A DNA stretch of 64,000 nucleotides from Anaerolineales bacterium UBA5195 (lineage in GTDB: Bacteria; Chloroflexota; Anaerolineae; Anaerolineales; Villigracilaceae), in the NCBI GenBank assembly GCA_002412925.1, contig DHVZ01000109.1, positions 1 to 64,000 of the forward strand. The letters are read 5' to 3'. Positions 32,290 through 41,115 of this stretch are shown here, in pieces. A model generated the notes under the pieces. That model did no database searches. It saw nothing but the letters and a program-made list of their open reading frames with translations, and had not been told where the DNA came from. The stretch's first letter is position 1, and every line of letters starts with the position of its first letter. A program made the translations under genes and the position numbers.

Positions 32290-33045
32290 TTATTCTTCTT
32301 CGAGAGCCGCCAGGGCTTCTTCGGAGATCTTCAAATTGTGGAAGACGTTCTGCACATCATCCATTTCTTCGATCGCTTCGACGACACGCAGTACCTGCAG
32401 GGTGCCATCCACGTCAAGTTCGAGGTCTTGCTTGGCAATCAGGCGCAGGCCGCCTTCATCCGGAGTGACTTTGGCCTTGTGGAGGGCATCGCTGAGGGTC
32501 TTGAAGACTTCCACGGGGCCAATGATTTCGACGTTGTCGCCATCTTCCTGGACGTCATCGGCGCCGGCTTCGATCGCCAGTTCAAAAGCTTTGTCATACG
32601 AAAGTTGGCTGGCCGGGAAGGAGAAATACGACTTGCGTTCGAACTGCCAGCCGACTGCACCCGCTTCGGCCATTGTGCCGCCATTTTTGTTAAAAGCGTG
32701 GCGCATATCGGCCACAGTGCGGTTGCGGTTATCAGTGACACAATCCACCATGATTGCCGATCCGTGCGGGCCATAGCCTTCCAGGGTAAATTCTTCAAAG
32801 GCAGACGCGTCTTTATCTTCGCCCGCGCCGCGCTTGATGGCGCGTTCGATGCTTTCTTTCGGCATATTGCTGGCGCGCGCTTTTTCAACAGCCAGCGCCA
32901 GGCGGAAGTTGCTGCCAGGGTCGCCGCCACCGTTGCGTGCAGCCATCACAATTTCACGTGCGATGCGCGTAAAAACCTGGCCGCGCTTGGCGTCGGCCGC
33001 ACCTTTTTTGCGGCGAATGGTAGCCCAATGGCTGTGTCCTGACAT
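32290..33045 (-). CDS. yebC: YebC/PmpR-family transcriptional or translational regulator
   Basis: This 251-residue protein has the classical start MSGHSHWATIRRKKGAADAK, and NPGSN-like GGGDPGSNFRLALAVEKARA, then GYGPHGSAIMVDCVTDNRNRT. It has normal length, and AAGGAG precedes the ATG. YebC genes commonly lie next to ruvC and ruvA, as here. Recent work links the family to easing ribosome stalling on proline tracts, besides older proposals as a DNA-binding regulator. Confidence 0.95.
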   Translation of the reverse strand: MSGHSHWATIRRKKGAADAKRGQVFTRIAREIVMAARNGGGDPGSNFRLALAVEKARASNMPKESIERAIKRGAGEDKDASAFEEFTLEGYGPHGSAIMVDCVTDNRNRTVADMRHAFNKNGGTMAEAGAVGWQFERKSYFSFPASQLSYDKAFELAIEAGADDVQEDGDNVEIIGPVEVFKTLSDALHKAKVTPDEGGLRLIAKQDLELDVDGTLQVLRVVEAIEEMDDVQNVFHNLKISEEALAALEEE

Positions 33046-33113
33046 AAGTCGTTCTCCTTCTAAAGTCCCTGCATTCAGGGGAGAAATTAACCACTTCGTG
33101 GGGGGTTTGAGAA

Positions 33114-33143
33114 ATTTGCCTGTGAATTATAACACAGGCAAAT
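33114..33143 (-). terminator. Terminator downstream of degV
   Basis: Perfect 11-bp arms ATTTGCCTGTG / CACAGGCAAAT with an 8-base loop, directly after the degV stop codon. Confidence 0.65.
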
Positions 33144-33144
33144 C

Positions 33145-33987
33145 TTACGCCGCCGTAAAAAACCCGACCGCCAGCGTCTTCGGCCCGGCATGCGTGACAA
33201 TCGCCGGGGGCAGCAGGTAGATCGGGATGTTTTGGAGGTTGAGACGGGAACCCAGTTCCACGCAAATGGCCCGGGCCTCCTCCTCCGCGTCACTGTGCAT
33301 CACGCATAGGTGCGCATCGAGACTCCCCGCCGCCTGTTCGCAAGCGATTTCAATTAATCGCCCCGTGGCGCGTTTCTTGGTGCGTTCCTGCTCATAGGGG
33401 GCGGCCTGCCCAGCCTTGATTTGTAAAATTGGCTTCATTTGAAGCAGTTCGCCGAGCAGCGCTTTGGCTGCGCCGATGCGCCCGCCCTTCTGCAGGTATT
33501 CAAGCGTGTCGACGAGAAAATACGTCCGCGAGAGGGGGATCAAGGCTCTGACGTAAGCCTCGATCTCGTCGGCGGTTTTTCCCTTTTGGGCCAGTTCCTG
33601 AGCCGCCAGCACCAGCGAACCGAGGCAACCGGCAATGGTCAACGTATCGATGATGCGGATATCTGCGCCGGGGAAATCAGCCCTGGCCGTCTCCGCCGAG
33701 CGGACGGTGCCGCTCATCTTCGCGGTTGGGGCGATCACGATCACACTCTCACCCTTTTTGACGGCTTCCTCGAAAATGGGATCATACAAAGGGGGCGGGG
33801 GCGCCGCCGTTTTGGGCAGGGTAGACGATGCTTTGAGTTTTTGGAGAAAATCGGTCGTGGTCAGTTCGGTGTCATCGCGAAAGGTTTGCTCGCCAAACAT
33901 CACCAACTGCGGGATCATGGGAATGCCCAGCCGCGCTGCGAGGTCGAGGGGCAGTCCAGAGGTGGTATCGGCAACGATTTTGGTCAT
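33145..33987 (-). CDS. DegV-family fatty-acid-binding protein
   Basis: This 280-residue protein has the DegV start TKIVADTTSGLPLDLAARLGI, then SSTLPKTAAPPPP, which replaces the usual TSQPS segment. It also has DTLTIAGCLGSLVLAAQELA and YLQKGGRIGAAKALLGELL. DegV (FakB) proteins bind a fatty acid and can present it to a fatty acid kinase. No fakA is nearby. AGGAGG precedes the ATG at 33987. Confidence 0.88.
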   Translation of the reverse strand: MTKIVADTTSGLPLDLAARLGIPMIPQLVMFGEQTFRDDTELTTTDFLQKLKASSTLPKTAAPPPPLYDPIFEEAVKKGESVIVIAPTAKMSGTVRSAETARADFPGADIRIIDTLTIAGCLGSLVLAAQELAQKGKTADEIEAYVRALIPLSRTYFLVDTLEYLQKGGRIGAAKALLGELLQMKPILQIKAGQAAPYEQERTKKRATGRLIEIACEQAAGSLDAHLCVMHSDAEEEARAICVELGSRLNLQNIPIYLLPPAIVTHAGPKTLAVGFFTAA

Positions 33988-34007
33988 AGAGCCTCCTGTC
34001 AAACGCA

Positions 34008-34559
34008 TTAGATGTTCAGAAGACGTTTCCCTTGCGTCAGCAATTCGTCGTAACGCTTTTCAAGGGCCGGGTTGGTGCCGCGTAGACCGGCGACAACCTG
34101 TTCTGTCCATAAAAGATAATCCTGCTTGCGCCCAAAGGTCCAAAGTTGGGGCGGCGAATGCAGCAGGTCAGCGAGATTGCAAATCTTGTCAGCCAGTTTG
34201 ACCAGCTTGGCCTCAGGCGAGATGTGTGGCGCGTGTTCAATTTGCAATTGTTTACGCGTTTGCTTGGGCAGGGATTTATCGTCGGTCACTTCCAGCACCA
34301 CTGAAAGAATTCCCTCGCCGAACAATGCGCGGATTTCATCTGGCGTGGTCTCGGTATCTTCGAGCGTATCATGCAGGATGGCGGCAATCAATGGAAGATT
34401 GTCGCGCACACCGCCGATTTCCCAAAGTGTTTCGGCCACCTCGATGGGATGGTTGATGTAAGGGGAATGCTGCACATCCTTGCGGCGCTGGTCGCGGTGC
34501 CTGTCAGCCGAAAAATGGATGGCTTTCAAGAATAAACCAGTGGCTTCGTCCAAGTCCAT
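34008..34559 (-). CDS. HD-domain phosphohydrolase (RelA/SpoT hydrolase-like)
   Basis: This 183-residue stand-alone HD domain starts at 34559. The ligands are in YINHPIEVAETL, AAILHDTLEDTETT (HD motif) and KLVKLADKICNL, arranged as in the SpoT/MESH1 (p)ppGpp hydrolase group (HD4). It has no synthetase, TGS or ACT domain. So it may degrade (p)ppGpp or a related nucleotide; this is not proven. An open frame extends 122 codons further upstream without similarity and should not be counted. Confidence 0.85.
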   Translation of the reverse strand: MDLDEATGLFLKAIHFSADRHRDQRRKDVQHSPYINHPIEVAETLWEIGGVRDNLPLIAAILHDTLEDTETTPDEIRALFGEGILSVVLEVTDDKSLPKQTRKQLQIEHAPHISPEAKLVKLADKICNLADLLHSPPQLWTFGRKQDYLLWTEQVVAGLRGTNPALEKRYDELLTQGKRLLNI

Positions 34560-34597
34560 ATTTGTTCTGCCTGAATAAACAATGCTGAAGGCCACAA

Positions 34598-35902
34598 TTA
34601 CGTGGTTTGTTTGGCGCGTTCGAAATCTGCGCGGGTCTGCATCTGGGCGCGCAGGGCGTGGATGTCGCCATCCACAAAGAACAATGCGCCGAGATAGATG
34701 ACAAAACAGATCAGCCAGGCTGAGATGCAAATCCACAGGATGGCGGTGTGCAGATTGCTCGCGTCGGCGATGATCCCCGCCAGCAGGGGAGCGGCGGCTG
34801 CCCCCGCGTTTTCGATGAAATATTCCACCGACTGGGCTGTGGAGCGGACTTCGGGCATGGTCACATCGTAAACGGTGGAAACAACATTGGGTGAGGAAAA
34901 CGGCATAAAGATGGCGGTCAGGCACATCAGCACGAAAAAGGTGTTTTTATCGGCGATCGGCGTTTGCATCGCCAGGAACAGGAAAATCGCGCCCAGGATG
35001 ACGCCTGCGCTGGAAACCAGGATGCGCCCCTTGAGCGTGCGTTTGAAAGCCCAATCGCCCAGCGCCCCGCCAACGAAGTATCCGCCGGCCAGGACGAGAA
35101 TGACCGGGGCCATCAGCATCAGTACGCCGTCCTGATCGTAACCACGCTCCTCGCCCAGATAGGTAAAGAACCAGTAGGTAATCACGTTCCAGGGGAAAAC
35201 GCCTGCGAAACCCTGCAAGAAGACAAACCACATGGTGCGCTTCTTGAGCACATCCTTGGCCGCCTCCCAGGAGAATTTATACTGACCGATCTCCTCCATG
35301 TTGGCGAATTCAGGTTCAGCCTGGCCGCGCGGCAGGTCCTTGACGCCGAAAAAGATCATTACGGCGAGCAGAATCCCCAGCGAGCCGGTGGCGATGAAGA
35401 CCGTCCTCCATTCCCAGCCCAGCATTGGCGCAACCATCAACGCCAGCACCATGCCGAGCAGGTAGCCAATTGGCTGGGCCAGTTGCAGCAGGCCATAGAC
35501 TTTGCTGCGCTGGGTGGGCCCAAAGTAATCGGCGATCAGGCTGTACAGGCCGGGGTAGGCCGAGTCATCCACACCGGTCGAGGCGCGGGTGACGACAAAT
35601 AAGCCATACGAGCGGACAATGGAACTAAGCCAGGTTGTAGCGCCCCAGATAAAGGAGGCCGCCGAGAGCAGTTTCGCGCGTGAGTAGCGGTCGTACCAGT
35701 AACCCCAGAGCGGGTAGAAAATCGTCCCAACAATTAGCGCGCCAGTCAGCACCGCGCCCATCTGTGTCTTGGTGATGCTGAAATCTTTCATGATCTCGGG
35801 CGTCAACGGCCCGATCAGCAGTTTGTCCACTTGGTGCAGGAGCATGAACATGAAAAAGACAGCCACGACGAACCAGCGGTAACGCGAATTTTCTTTGGAC
35901 AT
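34598..35902 (-). CDS. MFS transporter
   Basis: This 434-residue major facilitator has twelve helices. The loop 2-3 signature is GYWYDRYSRAKLL, and VVTRASTGVDDSAYPGLYSLIADYF follows in helices 4-5. A long central loop (residues about 195-225) is typical. It resembles the hexuronate/glucarate and Spns-like groups. The substrate cannot be read from the sequence. GGAG precedes the ATG. It is divergent from tex. Confidence 0.88.
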   Translation of the reverse strand: MSKENSRYRWFVVAVFFMFMLLHQVDKLLIGPLTPEIMKDFSITKTQMGAVLTGALIVGTIFYPLWGYWYDRYSRAKLLSAASFIWGATTWLSSIVRSYGLFVVTRASTGVDDSAYPGLYSLIADYFGPTQRSKVYGLLQLAQPIGYLLGMVLALMVAPMLGWEWRTVFIATGSLGILLAVMIFFGVKDLPRGQAEPEFANMEEIGQYKFSWEAAKDVLKKRTMWFVFLQGFAGVFPWNVITYWFFTYLGEERGYDQDGVLMLMAPVILVLAGGYFVGGALGDWAFKRTLKGRILVSSAGVILGAIFLFLAMQTPIADKNTFFVLMCLTAIFMPFSSPNVVSTVYDVTMPEVRSTAQSVEYFIENAGAAAAPLLAGIIADASNLHTAILWICISAWLICFVIYLGALFFVDGDIHALRAQMQTRADFERAKQTT

Positions 35903-36025
35903 GGTTTTTCTCCACTTGCAGGGTTAAAAGAGTTTACAACGGAAAAAGAGGCGGGGCAAGTGATTTGTGTCATGAGAAACGACGCGCAAGAAACCCTGTT
36001 TTGGCGAAGCGAAATTTTGTTCTAC

Positions 36026-36044
36026 TATGGTAGAATCGCGCGCA
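36026..36044 (+). promoter_or_regulatory. Extended -10 promoter giving a leaderless tex transcript
   Basis: TATGGTAGAAT (36026-36036) is identical to the element before the sugar transferase at 1395. Seven bases separate it from the tex ATG, and no Shine-Dalgarno sequence is present. Confidence 0.5.
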
Positions 36045-38179
36045 TGTCTTACGCTGAAACGATTGCCTCCCTGCTTAAAGTCAAACCTTCCCAGGTTGCC
36101 GCCACCATCCAACTGCTCGATGAGGGCAACACCGTCCCCTTCATTTCCCGTTACCGCAAGGAAATGACCGGCACGCTCGATGACGAACAAGTCCGGATCG
36201 TTGCCGACGAAGTCGTCCGCCTGCGCGGGATCGATGACCGCCGCGCCACGATCCTGGCCTCCATCGAAGAACAGGGCAAGCTGACGGATGAGCTCCGCAC
36301 TGCCATCGAAGCTGCCGATTCGATGACCGCGCTGGAAGACCTCTATGCGCCCTACAAGCCCAAGCGCCGCACCCGCGCCATGGCCGCGCGCGAAAAGGGC
36401 CTCCAACCCCTGGCTGACTTGATCCTGGCCCAGGCCAAAGACAAACGTTCGCTCGAAGCCATCGCCGCTGAATTCCTGAACGAACAGGTCACCACCTGGC
36501 AGGAAGCGATTGAAGGCGCGCGCGACATCGTTGCTGAAGCGATCAGCGACCATGCCGAAGTGCGCCGCACGGTGCGCGAAAAAGCGCTCAAGTTTTCCAA
36601 AGTGGGCGCTGAAAAGGTCGAAGGCGTGGTGGATGAGAAACGCGTCTACGAAAGCTATTACGAATTCGACGGGCGCGTTGACCGCATCCAGCCGCACCAG
36701 ATCCTGGCGCTTAACCGCGGCGAAAAGGAAGGCGTGCTCAAAGTCCGCGTCGATATTCCCGAGCGCGATTGGCGCGATTCGGTCGAAAGCGTTTTCGAAG
36801 CCGACATCCTTTCGCCCTTTGCCGATGAACTCATCCTGGCCGAAGAAGATGCCGCCAACCGCCTGCTGCTGCCCTCCATCGAGCGCGATGTGCGCCGCGA
36901 GTTGACCGAAAAAGCCGATAACCATGCCATCAATGTCTTTGCCACCAACCTGCGCGCCTTGCTCAGCCTGCCGCCGATGGCTAATCAGACCGTGATCGGC
37001 CTCGACCCCGGTTTCCGGACCGGCACCAAAGTGGCCGTTGTTGACCCGACCGGCAAACTGCTCGATACCGGCACGATTTATCCGCATGAGCCCAAAAACG
37101 ACTGGAAAGGTTCGATCGACACCTTGCAAGACATGATCAATCGCCATCATGTGACGCTCATTACGATTGGCAACGGCACTGCCTCGCGCGAAACCGAAAA
37201 ATTAGCCGCCGAGTTGACAAGAAATGCCCCGATGGTCAAATACCTGATCGTCAACGAAGCGGGCGCGTCCGTTTATAGCGCCAGCCCGCTCGCTCGCGCC
37301 GAATTCCCCGACCTGGATGTCTCCATTCGCGGCGCAGTCTCGATCGCCCGCCGCGCGCAGGACCCGCTGGCTGAACTGGTCAAGATCGATCCCAAATCGA
37401 TTGGCGTCGGTCTCTACCAGCACGATGTCGACCAGACTGCCCTGGGGCATTCGCTCGATGGCGTTGTTGAAAGCGTCGTCAACAATGTCGGCGTTGACTT
37501 GAACACCGCTTCCTCGGCGCTGTTGACGCATGTCGCGGGTGTCGGCCCCAAACTGGCGACTGCCATTGTCAGTCACCGCGATGCCAACGGTGAGTTCAAA
37601 TCCCGCACCGAGCTGCGCAAAGTCAGCGGGCTGGGGCCCAAGGCTTTCGAGCAGGCTGCTGGTTTTATGCGCATTCGGAATGGAAAAGAACCGCTGGATG
37701 CGAGCGCGATTCACCCGGAAAGCTACCCGGTGGCCAAAGCTGTGCTCGAACGCGCCGGGCTGACACCTGCCACGCCGTTAAACGAGCGCAAACCTGCCCT
37801 GGATGCCCTGCTCGTTAAAACGCCGCTGGAAAAACTGGCCGCGGAAGTGGAGTGCGGCCTGCCGACGCTGAAGGACATCCTCGAGCAGCTCGTCCGCCCC
37901 GGCCGTGACCCGCGCGAAGAAGCCCAGGCGCCCATCCTGCGCACCGACGTGCTCAAAACGGAAGACCTGGTCGAAGGCATGGAACTGAAAGGCACCGTCC
38001 GCAACGTGGTCGATTTTGGCGCGTTCGTCGATATCGGTGTCAAACAAGACGGGTTGCTCCACAAGAGCCAGATCCCCTTTGGCACGGTGCTCAAAGTTGG
38101 TGACATCATCGATGTCGAAATCCTGAAAATAGAGAAAGAACGAGGGCGCATTGGGTTGGGGTGGGTGAAGAAAAAGTAA
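36044..38179 (+). CDS. tex: Tex-family RNA-binding transcription accessory protein
   Basis: This 711-residue protein has all Tex parts: the N-terminal helical domain (NTVPFISRYRKEMTGTLDDEQVR), the YqgF/RNase H-like domain (TVIGLDPGFRTGTKVAVVD, about 310-440), two helix-hairpin-helix motifs (LLTHVAGVGPKLATAIV, LRKVSGLGPKAFEQAAGF), and a C-terminal S1 RNA-binding domain (ELKGTVRNVVDFGAFVDIGV). The start at 36044 gives the canonical N terminus. The 71 codons open upstream cross the promoter and are not coding. Confidence 0.96.
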   Translation: MSYAETIASLLKVKPSQVAATIQLLDEGNTVPFISRYRKEMTGTLDDEQVRIVADEVVRLRGIDDRRATILASIEEQGKLTDELRTAIEAADSMTALEDLYAPYKPKRRTRAMAAREKGLQPLADLILAQAKDKRSLEAIAAEFLNEQVTTWQEAIEGARDIVAEAISDHAEVRRTVREKALKFSKVGAEKVEGVVDEKRVYESYYEFDGRVDRIQPHQILALNRGEKEGVLKVRVDIPERDWRDSVESVFEADILSPFADELILAEEDAANRLLLPSIERDVRRELTEKADNHAINVFATNLRALLSLPPMANQTVIGLDPGFRTGTKVAVVDPTGKLLDTGTIYPHEPKNDWKGSIDTLQDMINRHHVTLITIGNGTASRETEKLAAELTRNAPMVKYLIVNEAGASVYSASPLARAEFPDLDVSIRGAVSIARRAQDPLAELVKIDPKSIGVGLYQHDVDQTALGHSLDGVVESVVNNVGVDLNTASSALLTHVAGVGPKLATAIVSHRDANGEFKSRTELRKVSGLGPKAFEQAAGFMRIRNGKEPLDASAIHPESYPVAKAVLERAGLTPATPLNERKPALDALLVKTPLEKLAAEVECGLPTLKDILEQLVRPGRDPREEAQAPILRTDVLKTEDLVEGMELKGTVRNVVDFGAFVDIGVKQDGLLHKSQIPFGTVLKVGDIIDVEILKIEKERGRIGLGWVKKK

Positions 38180-38185
38180 TCAGTG

Positions 38186-38273
38186 GATGCCAACGTCTCC
38201 CGACGTTGGCATCCCAAAATCTGGAGATTTTGGAGACCAAAAACAAAAAGCGCCGTGGGCGGCGCGTTTTTTT
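38186..38273 (+). terminator. Three serial hairpins, the last a strong terminator of tex
   Basis: Hairpin 1: GATGCCAACGTC with its complement (38186-38213). Hairpin 2: CCAAAATCT/AGATTTTGG (38214-38233). Hairpin 3: GCGCCG-TGGG-CGGCGC followed by GTTTTTTT (38250-38273). The third is a textbook terminator. The sensor kinase start lies 62 bases downstream. Confidence 0.8.
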
Positions 38274-38334
38274 ATCCACGTTTAACCTACCGGGTGTACA
38301 ATCTCCCAGGTACCAAATCACCAAATCAGATACC

Positions 38335-39702
38335 ATGTCCTTGCGCGTGCGCTTCACCCTGCTCTATTCGACCCTGTTGGGCGGCGTTTTATTGCTGTTC
38401 GGCGTACTTGTCTATGTGTTGGTCAGCGCCTTGCTGCTCGACCAGGTGGACCGCACCCTGAGACAAACCGCGCGCGATATTTTAGCCAACTCACAGGTTG
38501 GCTCGGTCGGCGAATTGAACGTGGTCACCCTGCCATCCCTTGAACTGACAGCCAGCGTCTACGTCCAGTACTGGGATCGGGATGGGAATTTGCAAATGTC
38601 GTCGCCGGGCATTCGCGACCTGGCCCAGCCACTTGACACAACGAATCTGAGCTCCACCCGTCCCGTTTTCCGTGACGTTTACATCCGCACGGTGCATTTG
38701 CGTGTTTTGACCGTTCCCTTGCAAGCCGGGGATCGTCCTGTTGGGGTGCTCCAGGCTGCGACCAACCTGGGGCTGGTGGATAGCATCCGGGGAAGTTTGC
38801 TTTCGATCCTGGTCAGCTTAACGGCCCTTTCGGTTTTGCTGGCTGCCGGCGCCTCCCTGCTGGTTATTCGGCAGGCCCTGGCCCCGCTGGCAACCGTCAT
38901 CGAAACCGCTGAACAGATTACCCGCGCCGATGACCTTTCGCGCCGCATCCCCTATAATGCCTCACCAAAAGATGAAATTGGCGCATTTATCCGCGCTTTC
39001 AACCGCACTCTCGAGCGACTCGAAAACCTGTTCACCTCCCAACAGCGTTTCCTGGCCGATGTTTCGCACGAACTGCGCACACCGCTGACGGTCATCAAGG
39101 GCAATGCCGATTTAATCCGTAAGCTGGGGCCGGACAACGAGTCGCTGGATACCATCAAGGATGAAGCCGACCGGCTGACGCGCATGGTGGGCGACTTGCT
39201 CCTGCTGGCTCAGGCCGAATCGGGCAAACTGCCACTGACCATGGCTCCCGTTGCGTTGGATGAATTACTGACGGATGTCTTCCAGCAGATGCGTGTCCTG
39301 GCCGGAGAAAAAGTCCGTTTAAAGCTGACAGATATCGACCAGGCCATCGTCAACGGCGACCGCGACCGGTTGAAGCAGGTCTTGATCAACCTGACCTCGA
39401 ATGCCATTCACTACACCCCGGCGGGCGGGGAAGTTTATTTGAACCTGTCCAAATCTGACAACACAGCTCGCATTGTGGTTCGCGATACGGGGCCAGGCAT
39501 CCCTCAGAAGGACTTGCCGCATATTTTTGACCGCTTTTATCGCGGCGAGAAATCGCGCACACGTTCGAAAACCAGCGGATTTGGCCTGGGGCTTTCCATC
39601 GCATATTTTATTATCGAAGCACATGGCGGTAGGATCGAGGCCGATTCGCACGAGGGGCAGGGGACGGCTTTTGCCGTTTATCTCCCTCTCTTGGGAAGTT
39701 GA
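38335..39702 (+). CDS. HAMP-domain sensor histidine kinase
   Basis: This 455-residue kinase has two membrane helices (about 9-34 and 155-177) around an extracytoplasmic sensor of about 120 residues. A HAMP domain, the dimerisation domain with His245 (FLADVSHELRTPLT), and an ATPase domain with N (INLTSNAIHYT), G1 (DTGPGIP), F (FDRFYRG) and G2 (GFGLGLSIA) boxes follow. The ATG at 38335 follows a TACAAT element by about 34 bases and lacks a good ribosome site. No response regulator adjoins it, so it may be an orphan. It might pair with the orphan OmpR regulator at 632, but nothing in the sequence proves this. Confidence 0.92.
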   Translation: MSLRVRFTLLYSTLLGGVLLLFGVLVYVLVSALLLDQVDRTLRQTARDILANSQVGSVGELNVVTLPSLELTASVYVQYWDRDGNLQMSSPGIRDLAQPLDTTNLSSTRPVFRDVYIRTVHLRVLTVPLQAGDRPVGVLQAATNLGLVDSIRGSLLSILVSLTALSVLLAAGASLLVIRQALAPLATVIETAEQITRADDLSRRIPYNASPKDEIGAFIRAFNRTLERLENLFTSQQRFLADVSHELRTPLTVIKGNADLIRKLGPDNESLDTIKDEADRLTRMVGDLLLLAQAESGKLPLTMAPVALDELLTDVFQQMRVLAGEKVRLKLTDIDQAIVNGDRDRLKQVLINLTSNAIHYTPAGGEVYLNLSKSDNTARIVVRDTGPGIPQKDLPHIFDRFYRGEKSRTRSKTSGFGLGLSIAYFIIEAHGGRIEADSHEGQGTAFAVYLPLLGS

Positions 39703-39729
39703 ACTGGGCCTGTATAAGAGGAAAACCCG

Positions 39730-40275
39730 ATGGAACGCAAGTTAGCCAATCTCCCGGGTTGGAAACGTATTATCCAGAGTCGTTTTTGCGGTTCACACCT
39801 GGACACCCCGGAATTTAAGGGACACATCACCCTGTATTGCATGGATGCTGTTAGCGCGCCACTGGTGGTTGAATATTTCAAACGGAAAATCTGTATTGTC
39901 GATGCAGGTTATGTTTGGCTAAAACAGTTTCCCAGCGGTGAACATTTTACAGTCACTGCCCATTTTGACGATGAAGCCCGGCTGGTGCTGTGGTACATCG
40001 ACATTTGTCTACGCACAGGTGTCAGCCAGGAGCAAATTCCTTGGATGGATGACCTGTATTTGGATTTAGTGGTCTCGCCAACGATGGAGGTGGAGTTGAA
40101 GGATGCTGATGAGTTGCTGGCTGCCCGGGAAAGTGGTCAAATCTCAGCGGCTGAGTTCGACTTGGCCTGGCGCGAGGCCGACCGGCTGATGGAGCTGATT
40201 GCGCAGAACCGATTGGGATTGCTTACCTTGAGCGATGTTCATCGACAGATGCTCCTGCAATCGGATAGCTTATAG
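39730..40275 (+). CDS. DUF402 domain protein
   Basis: This 181-residue DUF402 protein has the core pattern VLWYIDICLRTGVSQEQIPWMDDLYLDLVV, then VELKDADELLAARESGQIS and a C-terminal helical part. DUF402 includes nucleoside di- and triphosphatases (Ntdp) and RNase-linked domains. Acidic residues for metal binding are in YIDI, MDDLYLDL and KDADEL. AGAGGA precedes the ATG. It follows the sensor kinase by 27 bases and may be cotranscribed. Confidence 0.8.
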   Translation: MERKLANLPGWKRIIQSRFCGSHLDTPEFKGHITLYCMDAVSAPLVVEYFKRKICIVDAGYVWLKQFPSGEHFTVTAHFDDEARLVLWYIDICLRTGVSQEQIPWMDDLYLDLVVSPTMEVELKDADELLAARESGQISAAEFDLAWREADRLMELIAQNRLGLLTLSDVHRQMLLQSDSL

Positions 40276-40314
40276 TCGAATACTGTTGTTGAAGCTGGCC
40301 ACATGTTCACCAAG

Positions 40315-40343
40315 AGTTCCGAAGTCTCGAAGACTTCGGAACT
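40315..40343. terminator. Bidirectional hairpin between convergent genes
   Basis: Perfect 13-bp arms AGTTCCGAAGTCT / AGACTTCGGAACT with a 3-base loop. T-runs are weak. Confidence 0.65.
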
Positions 40344-40349
40344 TTGACA

Positions 40350-41039
40350 TTACTGAGAAATCCCCAGGCGCTCCCTGGCCTTCCTGCACAGGCTGGCTCC
40401 ACCTGCTTTCAGCCACTCGTTCAATCGGGCTGATTCGCTGGCATTCTGGCTCGCATCGGCATAGATGCCGCTGCCCCAGTAGGCATAGCGTTTGGTTTCT
40501 GCCGCCCAGGCGGATTCTGCGCGTCCGATGACGCCAATCCCACCGTTGTAACCGGCCAGTGCCAGGCGCGCATCGCCGCCGGAGCGTTCGAGTGATTTTG
40601 CCAGATAGTTCATCCCGCGCAGGGCATTGGTATCCGGATCGTAGGCATTCTCGGTGGCGTAAAAATGGAATGGCATCACTTGGAACAGGCCCGAGGCCCC
40701 GGCGCTGGAGCGCGCGCTCGGGTTCCCGCAGGATTCGATCTGCATCACTGTGGCGACCAGGTTGGGGTCGAGGCCATGTTCGGCGGCCCAGCGGGTAATA
40801 CTGGCCGACCAGAACTGGATTTCCGGTGTAAATAACGGAGCCAGGTTTCCGCTGCCGCTGGCAGCATGGACTTCCGACTGGCCGTTGGGTGTTTCCAGCC
40901 CCCCGGTGACCAGCGCCAGGATTAACCCAAAGCACAGGGCAACCAGTGGCGGGATCAAAAAACCAGACAGACAGCCGCTTGATTGGTCTGTCTGTCTGCT
41001 CCTTCGACGATATGTCGGTTCAGAGCGTGAATAGGTCAT
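40350..41039 (-). CDS. Lytic transglycosylase (SLT domain)
   Basis: This 229-residue membrane-anchored cell-wall enzyme cleaves peptidoglycan glycan chains. A basic N terminus is followed by one membrane helix (about 26-46) and an SLT/goose-lysozyme-like domain. Catalytic Glu102 is in VMQIESCGNP, and SSAGASGLFQVMP and ALAGYNGG are family blocks. A Cys pair (Cys104 and one near the C terminus) may form a disulfide. It follows the membrane protein gene by 76 bases on the same strand; the pair may be a unit. Similar small transglycosylases accompany secretion and conjugation systems, but none is seen here. Confidence 0.85.
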   Translation of the reverse strand: MTYSRSEPTYRRRSRQTDQSSGCLSGFLIPPLVALCFGLILALVTGGLETPNGQSEVHAASGSGNLAPLFTPEIQFWSASITRWAAEHGLDPNLVATVMQIESCGNPSARSSAGASGLFQVMPFHFYATENAYDPDTNALRGMNYLAKSLERSGGDARLALAGYNGGIGVIGRAESAWAAETKRYAYWGSGIYADASQNASESARLNEWLKAGGASLCRKARERLGISQ

Positions 41040-41115
41040 AAGGTTACAAGTCGGCTTTCAGGTACGCTCGGCGCTTGGAGGACAGAAGCTCATCTCTGAT
41101 GATGTTGAGCACAAA

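Noticed and set aside
31786..33042. 418-codon plus-strand ORF
   Set aside because: Antisense to ruvC and yebC, both certain.
34560..34925. 122-codon N-terminal extension of the HD phosphohydrolase
   Set aside because: Arg/His-rich shadow of the end of the MFS gene; a ribosome site and the family start support 34559.
35831..36043. 71 extra codons upstream of tex in frame
   Set aside because: They cross the divergent promoter region and have no Tex similarity; the ATG at 36044 gives the standard N terminus.
35924..37150. 408-codon minus-strand ORF
   Set aside because: Antisense to tex; composition is that of a shadow frame.
632..39702. Response regulator at 632 and kinase at 38335 as a proven two-component pair
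   Set aside because: They are 37 kb apart on different strands with no shared regulatory sequence; pairing would be guesswork.
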